Source: Chitinophaga dinghuensis (GTDB lineage: Bacteria > Bacteroidota > Bacteroidia > Chitinophagales > Chitinophagaceae). Taken from it: a stretch of DNA of 64,000 nt. Position 1 is the first letter of the stretch. Each line of letters opens with the position of its first letter. The notes under the pieces are model-generated. The model searched no databases, had not been told where the DNA came from, and worked only from the letters and a program-made list of their open reading frames with translations. The stretch lies in assembly GCF_003259435.1 (NCBI RefSeq), contig NZ_QLMA01000003.1, forward strand, positions 248,001 to 312,000, read 5' to 3'. Made by a program: the position numbers and the translations under genes. Below are positions 59,803-64,000 of this stretch, in pieces.

Positions 59803-59833
59803 AAGGAAATGACGTCTCAGACGCCATTTCCTT
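59803..59833 (-). terminator. Hairpin 3' of the nagB-type gene (distal)
   Basis: Imperfect inverted repeat AAGGAAATGACGT/ACGCCATTTCCTT with one mismatch. The second of two hairpins after the nagB-type gene on the minus strand. Confidence 0.5.
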
Positions 59834-59846
59834 CTTTATATTTAGT

Positions 59847-59871
59847 CGTCCCTGCTTATTCGGCAGGGACG
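59847..59871 (-). terminator. Hairpin 3' of the nagB-type gene (proximal)
   Basis: A 9-bp perfect stem (59847-59855 with 59863-59871), CGTCCCTGC/GCAGGGACG, 7-nt loop, 18 bp after the stop codon. No strong T-tract, so both hairpins may act together. Confidence 0.6.
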
Positions 59872-59889
59872 CGTCTTTATATATTCAGC

Positions 59890-61815
59890 TTACATGAAAT
59901 GGTAACGCACGAATGCTTCCATAGCGGCATACTGTTGCAATCCCAACTTATCATATAGGCTTGCTGTGTTGGCGTTACGGTCTTCAGCACGTTCCCAGAA
60001 TTCGCGACTGTCGGTACCTTGGAAAGGAACTACGTCTTTCTGGCTCTGGTGGATGAAGATACCCAGACGTTTCTGGTATACCTGGTCAGGGCTCATTGGA
60101 ACAGCCATTTCGATTTCATGGATCTCCCATTCCTGCCATGCGCCTTTGTACAGCCAAACCCAGCAATCTTTTGCCCAATCGTCGTTTTTCACGATTTCCA
60201 GGGCTGCGAAGATAATATCCAGACATACTTTGTGGGTACCGTGTGGATCGGCGAGGTCGCCGGCGCAATAGATCTGGTGAGGTTTGATTTCGCGGAGCAG
60301 GTCTACTGTCAGTTTCACATCTTCCGGACCCATTGGTTTCTTTTCTACCAGACCGGTTTCATAGAAAGGCAGGTTCATGAAGTGTTCATTACCTTCAGCG
60401 ATACCTACGTAGCGGCAGGTAGCTTTTGCTTCGCAGCGGCGGATCAGTCCTTTGATGGAGCGGATTTCCTGCGTATCCTTCTGGCTAGGCTTTTTGCTGT
60501 TGATAAACGCTTTAGCGTCGGCCAGGATTTGGGTACTCTTGCTACCGTCGATATCGAACATGTGTTCGAAACCTACGGCGAAGTCTACGAAACGGAGTAC
60601 GAACTCGTCTGTAACAGCGATGTTACCGGATGTTTGGTAAGCGACGTGTACGTCATGGCCTTGCTCATGCAGGCGGATGAAAGTACCACCCATAGAGATG
60701 ATATCGTCGTCCGGATGTGGAGAGAAGATCAGTGCACGTTTTTTAGCTGGTTCAGAGCGCTCAGGGTGGTTAGGCAGCTGAGTGCCTGGTTTACCGCCGG
60801 GCCATCCGGTGATGGTATCGCGGATTGCGTTGAATTCTTTGATATTCAGCTCATATGCGGAACCGTATTGTACAATGAGGTCGTTCAGACCATTTTCATT
60901 GTAGTCTTTATCGGTCAGCATAAGAATAGGCTTGTTCAGTTTCAGGGCGAGGCCGGTTACCGCTTTGCGGATCAGACCTGGCGTCCATTCGCAATCGCCG
61001 GTGAGCCAAGGTTCTTTGAAACGGGTGAGTTCAGCGGCTGCCTGCTCATCGATGATGAATTTGCAGTTAGGATGTTGCTGCAGGAGAGACGCGGGCACTT
61101 GATCCGTGCTATGTCCTTCTACGGAGCGACAAACGATTTTCGCCTTGTGAGAGCCCCAGGCCATCAGCAATACGCGTTTGGCCTTCATGATGGAGCCGAT
61201 ACCCATGGTGATTGCCAGACGAGGCACCTGGCTCATATTTGGAAACTCGTAGGCATTTGCCAGACGGGTACTGTTGTCCAGGGTGATCAGACGGGTGTGG
61301 GAATTGATATTGGAGCCTGGTTCATTGAAACCGATATGTCCGTTGTTACCGATACCCAGGATCTGAATATCAATACCGCCAGCAGCTTCAATGGCACGGT
61401 CGTATTCTTCGCAATATTTTTTAATCTGTTCTTTAGGAATGGTACCATCTGGCACATGGCAGTTTCCTTCAGGAATATCCACATGATTAAACAGATGTTC
61501 TTTCATAAAGCGGTTGTAGCTCTGGAGAGCATCCGGCTCTATAGGATAGTATTCATCCAGGTTAAACGAAATAACATTCTTGAAGCTCAGCCCTTCTTCC
61601 TTGTGCAGGCGTACTAGTTCGGCATAGAGGTATTTTGGAGTGGAGCCTGTAGCCAGTCCTAATACACATTTTTGATTGGCAGCCTGGCGCTCGCGGATCA
61701 GCGCAGCGATTTCCTGAGCAATTGCTTTGGAACCCTCTTTGGCAGAGGAATGAATTTCCACAGCAATTTGTTCAAAGCTGTCGATCAGTTCGATTTCCTG
61801 ATGATTAATCGTCAT
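59890..61815 (-). CDS. nagB: Glucosamine-6-phosphate deaminase fused to a PIG-L-type deacetylase domain
   Basis: 641 residues, against about 260 for plain NagB. Residues 1-285 are NagB: 'CVLGLATGSTPKYLYAELVR', 'VISFNLDEYYPI' with D87 and 'LGIGNNGHIGFNEPG' (153-167, H160). This half converts GlcN6P to Fru6P and ammonia. Residues about 355-641 are a PIG-L/LmbE domain with the zinc motif PHPDD at 366-370 ('ALIFSPHPDDDIISMGG') and 'ADPHGTHKVCLDII', which could deacetylate GlcNAc-type substrates. The fusion is known in Bacteroidota. The GH20 gene lies upstream on the same strand but behind a terminator. Confidence 0.95.
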   Translation of the reverse strand: MTINHQEIELIDSFEQIAVEIHSSAKEGSKAIAQEIAALIRERQAANQKCVLGLATGSTPKYLYAELVRLHKEEGLSFKNVISFNLDEYYPIEPDALQSYNRFMKEHLFNHVDIPEGNCHVPDGTIPKEQIKKYCEEYDRAIEAAGGIDIQILGIGNNGHIGFNEPGSNINSHTRLITLDNSTRLANAYEFPNMSQVPRLAITMGIGSIMKAKRVLLMAWGSHKAKIVCRSVEGHSTDQVPASLLQQHPNCKFIIDEQAAAELTRFKEPWLTGDCEWTPGLIRKAVTGLALKLNKPILMLTDKDYNENGLNDLIVQYGSAYELNIKEFNAIRDTITGWPGGKPGTQLPNHPERSEPAKKRALIFSPHPDDDIISMGGTFIRLHEQGHDVHVAYQTSGNIAVTDEFVLRFVDFAVGFEHMFDIDGSKSTQILADAKAFINSKKPSQKDTQEIRSIKGLIRRCEAKATCRYVGIAEGNEHFMNLPFYETGLVEKKPMGPEDVKLTVDLLREIKPHQIYCAGDLADPHGTHKVCLDIIFAALEIVKNDDWAKDCWVWLYKGAWQEWEIHEIEMAVPMSPDQVYQKRLGIFIHQSQKDVVPFQGTDSREFWERAEDRNANTASLYDKLGLQQYAAMEAFVRYHFM

Positions 61816-62014
61816 TTGTAAACGTTTTTGATTAGATGCGGTTTAAAAACGAGCCGGAAAATTAAAAAAAATACTGCTAATCTGTATGAATTTTTAGCAC
61901 TTATTTAATCAAAATTTCTTTTTGCTGATCGAAACCTTTTCCCGAAGATTACCGTTAATATAAATGATTGTCTTTCGGGAATGCTTTTTTCATAATATAA
62001 ATTGGTGTAGGAGT
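61816..62014. other. AT-rich upstream region of the nagB-type gene
   Basis: 199 bp between the GH20 terminator and the nagB-type start. No exact TAnnTTTG box or clear palindrome was found on the minus strand; the promoter must lie here if the terminator is efficient. Confidence 0.4.
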
Positions 62015-62063
62015 CAACAAATAAAAACCGTCTCTATTATGTAGAGACGGTTTTTATTTGTTG
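62015..62063 (-). terminator. Terminator of the GH20 gene
   Basis: A perfect 22-bp stem (62015-62036 with 62042-62063) and 5-nt loop, with a T-rich end on the minus strand. It isolates the nagB-type gene from GH20 read-through. Confidence 0.92.
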
Positions 62064-62071
62064 TTGTATTA

Positions 62072-64000
62072 TTAGTTGATAATCATCTCATCTACAAATA
62101 ACCAGGCGGGATTACCAGCGCCTTCGCCTCCTGCCGGAATAATGCCGAAACGTTGGGCTTCCATCTTCACAAACTTTGCACGAACGGGTGTAATATTACC
62201 TCTAACCTGGTTGATACCGTTCTGATTAAAGGCGGACTGCTTATATACTTCTTTGTACTGCTTTCCATCTTCTGAAACGGAGAATACCACTGTTTTAGGC
62301 GGATATATCCAGTTTGTTTTAAAATTCAGCGTATTCATGCCTACCTGGCGGATATCCTGAATGCTGTCCAGTTCTATCACTGCTACCATATCGCCGTTTT
62401 TGTAACCGAACCACTGGTTATCATTAAAGGAGGAAATGCCTTCGATACCATTTACCAGTGCGAAGCTGCTACCTGGGTTGTAAGCCTGGTCGGGTGGAGC
62501 ATTCAGGGTAACTTTTTTGCCGAGTCCTTTATGGAAAAGGAAATGCTGGCTATATTCATTACCGAATGGTTTACCATCCTGGAATACTTGTGCGCGAACA
62601 GTGCTGGTTTGCTGGATTTGCACTGGCGCAGTATAGGCGGTTGACTGTGGGGTTGGAGCAGTGCTGTCTGTCGTAAAATATATTTTACCGCCATCCAGCT
62701 TCGCATCTAACTTTACTTCTACGCCACCTTTGTGGTTATCATCCACATTTCCCATTACTTCAAAAACGTGTTTGGCATAATTTACCTTTTTCAGATCCAG
62801 GCGTTTTACATGGAGTTTAAGTCTGTCCAGGAAATTATTATAATCTCTTTTTTCAGGTTGGCTCCAAAGCACTTCTGCAAGGGCAGTAGCGCGGGGATAT
62901 ACCATGTATTCCATATGTCCGGTACTACCGATATATTCTGACCAGAGGTTAGCCTGAGCGCCTTTGATATATTTTGCTTCTTCGGCGGTCAGTTCTTTTG
63001 GTACCGGTTCGAACTCATACACTTTGCTAACGGGGGTAAAGCCGCCGATAGCCAGGGGTTCGGTTTTGCCTTTAGACTGATAATGATCAAAATAAACGTG
63101 GGAGCCAGGTGTCATGATTACATTATGATGCTGTTTGGCAGCAGCGATACCGCCTTCCATGCCTCTCCAGCTCATCACGGTAGCGTTAGGGGCCAGTCCG
63201 CCTTCCAGGATTTCATCCCATCCGATGATCTGACGGCCTTTGCTGTTCAGGTATTTTTCCATACGCTGAATCACGTAGCTCTGCAGGGCATGTTCATCTT
63301 TCAGGCCCAGGGCTTTGATACGCGCCTGACATTTAGGGCATTTCTGCCAGCGTACTTTAGGGCATTCATCGCCACCGATGTGAATATACTTGCTTGGAAA
63401 CAGCGGAAGTACTTCATCCATTACGCCTTCCAGGAAAGTGTATACGCTGTCGTTACCTGCGCAGAACACATCATCCAGTACGCCCCAGCGGGTGCCTACT
63501 TCGTATGGTCCGCCGGTACAGCCCAGGTTAGGGTAGGCTGCCAGCGCTGCCAGTGCGTGGCCTGGCATTTCGATTTCCGGAATAACGGTTACGAAATGTT
63601 CAGCGGCATATTTTACTACTTCTTTTACCTCTTCCTGGGTATAGAAGCCACCGTAAGGTTTACCATCGTATTTGCCGTCATTGTAGTGGCCTACCATACT
63701 TTCTTTACGTTTGGAGGCTACTTCCTGTAAGCGCGGATAGCGTTTGATTTCAATGCGCCATCCCTGATCATCGGTGAGATGCCAGTGGAAGGTATTGAAT
63801 TTATGCATCGCCATGAGGTCGATGTATTTTTTGATGAAGTCTACTGGGAAGAAGTGGCGGCATACATCCAGGTGGAGGCCACGATAGGCAAAGCGTGGTT
63901 GATCCTTGATATCTGCTCCCGGAATATACATTTCGCTGGCTTTCTCCACAGGCAGCAGTTGGATCAGCGTCTGTACGCCATAGAAAGTACCCGCGGAGGT
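62072..64000 (-). CDS. Beta-N-acetylhexosaminidase, GH20 (5' end outside the window)
   Basis: 642 residues visible. The frame is open to base 64000 (encoding TSAGTFYGVQTLIQLLP, the end of the GH20b domain), so the GTG at 63949 is internal. The catalytic TIM barrel starts 'RFAYRGLHLDVCRHFFPVDF' and holds the Asp-Glu pair in 'YIHIGGDECPKVRW'. C-terminal to the barrel come a chitobiase-type Ig-like domain ('IYFTTDSTAPTPQSTAYTAP') and a discoidin-like domain ending at the stop. It releases terminal GlcNAc or GalNAc from chitin oligomers or glycans, outside the cytosol in most relatives; any signal peptide is outside the window. Confidence 0.96.
   Translation of the reverse strand, partial: TSAGTFYGVQTLIQLLPVEKASEMYIPGADIKDQPRFAYRGLHLDVCRHFFPVDFIKKYIDLMAMHKFNTFHWHLTDDQGWRIEIKRYPRLQEVASKRKESMVGHYNDGKYDGKPYGGFYTQEEVKEVVKYAAEHFVTVIPEIEMPGHALAALAAYPNLGCTGGPYEVGTRWGVLDDVFCAGNDSVYTFLEGVMDEVLPLFPSKYIHIGGDECPKVRWQKCPKCQARIKALGLKDEHALQSYVIQRMEKYLNSKGRQIIGWDEILEGGLAPNATVMSWRGMEGGIAAAKQHHNVIMTPGSHVYFDHYQSKGKTEPLAIGGFTPVSKVYEFEPVPKELTAEEAKYIKGAQANLWSEYIGSTGHMEYMVYPRATALAEVLWSQPEKRDYNNFLDRLKLHVKRLDLKKVNYAKHVFEVMGNVDDNHKGGVEVKLDAKLDGGKIYFTTDSTAPTPQSTAYTAPVQIQQTSTVRAQVFQDGKPFGNEYSQHFLFHKGLGKKVTLNAPPDQAYNPGSSFALVNGIEGISSFNDNQWFGYKNGDMVAVIELDSIQDIRQVGMNTLNFKTNWIYPPKTVVFSVSEDGKQYKEVYKQSAFNQNGINQVRGNITPVRAKFVKMEAQRFGIIPAGGEGAGNPAWLFVDEMIIN

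Noticed and set aside
59749..59958. A 69-codon plus-strand open frame after the acidic-tail gene
   Set aside because: It runs through the two hairpins behind the nagB-type gene and into that gene's 3' end antisense; no coding pattern.
60019..61617. A 532-codon open frame on the plus strand opposite the NagB-PIG-L gene
   Set aside because: It is antisense to a clearly conserved enzyme, has no recognisable motif and arises from codon bias of the real gene.

Overview
The window is chromosomal DNA from a member of the Bacteroidota, most likely the Chitinophagaceae and probably Chitinophaga or a close relative. This is inferred from protein families typical of that phylum: a PorW/SprE-type TPR protein, a Porin_10-type putative porin, an HYC_CC_PP protein, a SusC-like segment, a LytS/LytTR pair, a NagB-PIG-L fusion and GH20. 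Upstream regions repeatedly carry the Bacteroidota -7 element TAnnTTTG (TAACTTTG, TACCTTTG, TACTTTTG) rather than a sigma70 -10 box. Base composition is even and moderate throughout. No prophage, insertion sequence, CRISPR array or rRNA operon was seen.

Layout. 1-2.1 kb: end of a siroheme pair (SUMT and precorrin-2 dehydrogenase), then DUF488 and HD-hydrolase genes. 2.2-8 kb: acyl-CoA thioesterase, pyrG, yidC and an exported M28 peptidase. 8-16.6 kb: an envelope block with bactofilin, AtpZ/AtpI-like membrane proteins and SprT on the minus strand, then a PorW/SprE-like TPR protein and a class A penicillin-binding protein on the plus strand. 16.6-24.1 kb: a MuiA-type protein carrying a SusC-like insert, a thioredoxin-like protein, sucC, purine nucleoside phosphorylase and a putative porin. 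24.2-26.7 kb: a compact, probably metal (copper-like) handling locus with an HYC_CC_PP protein, an exported HMA protein, a beta-barrel-like protein and a small HMA-AraC regulator. 26.9-31.5 kb: L,D-transpeptidase and two isocitrate dehydrogenases of different subfamilies side by side. 31.6-36.2 kb: SGNH hydrolase, flavin reductase, then a LiaF-like protein, DUF4288, histidine kinase and LytTR regulator. 36.2-39.1 kb: minus-strand mntR-mntH-thioesterase operon with a palindrome over its promoter. 40.4-41.0 kb: three tandem tRNA-Val(TAC) genes, then a ~270-bp near-palindrome. 41-50.8 kb: antiporter with a stress-protein-like domain, clpS-aat, exported DinB, mtaB, plsC-priA and small lipoproteins. 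50.9-59.6 kb: DUF3857 protein, NAD(P)-binding protein, murB, YpdA-like reductase, methyltransferase, YeiH-like transporter and three unassigned proteins. 59.9-64 kb: NagB-PIG-L fusion and a GH20 hexosaminidase cut by the window edge.

Several groups act together. MurB, PBP1A, the L,D-transpeptidase and bactofilin belong to wall and envelope building. SprE, the porin and YidC concern outer- and inner-membrane protein traffic. GH20 releases N-acetylhexosamine and NagB feeds glucosamine-6-phosphate to glycolysis. ClpS and Aat are adaptor and tagging enzyme of the same N-degron route. MntR, the Nramp transporter and the operator form a manganese/iron homeostasis unit. Convergent genes are usually separated by long, often perfect inverted repeats that probably act as bidirectional terminators. 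All assignments come from reading the sequence and recalled family knowledge; no database search was run.
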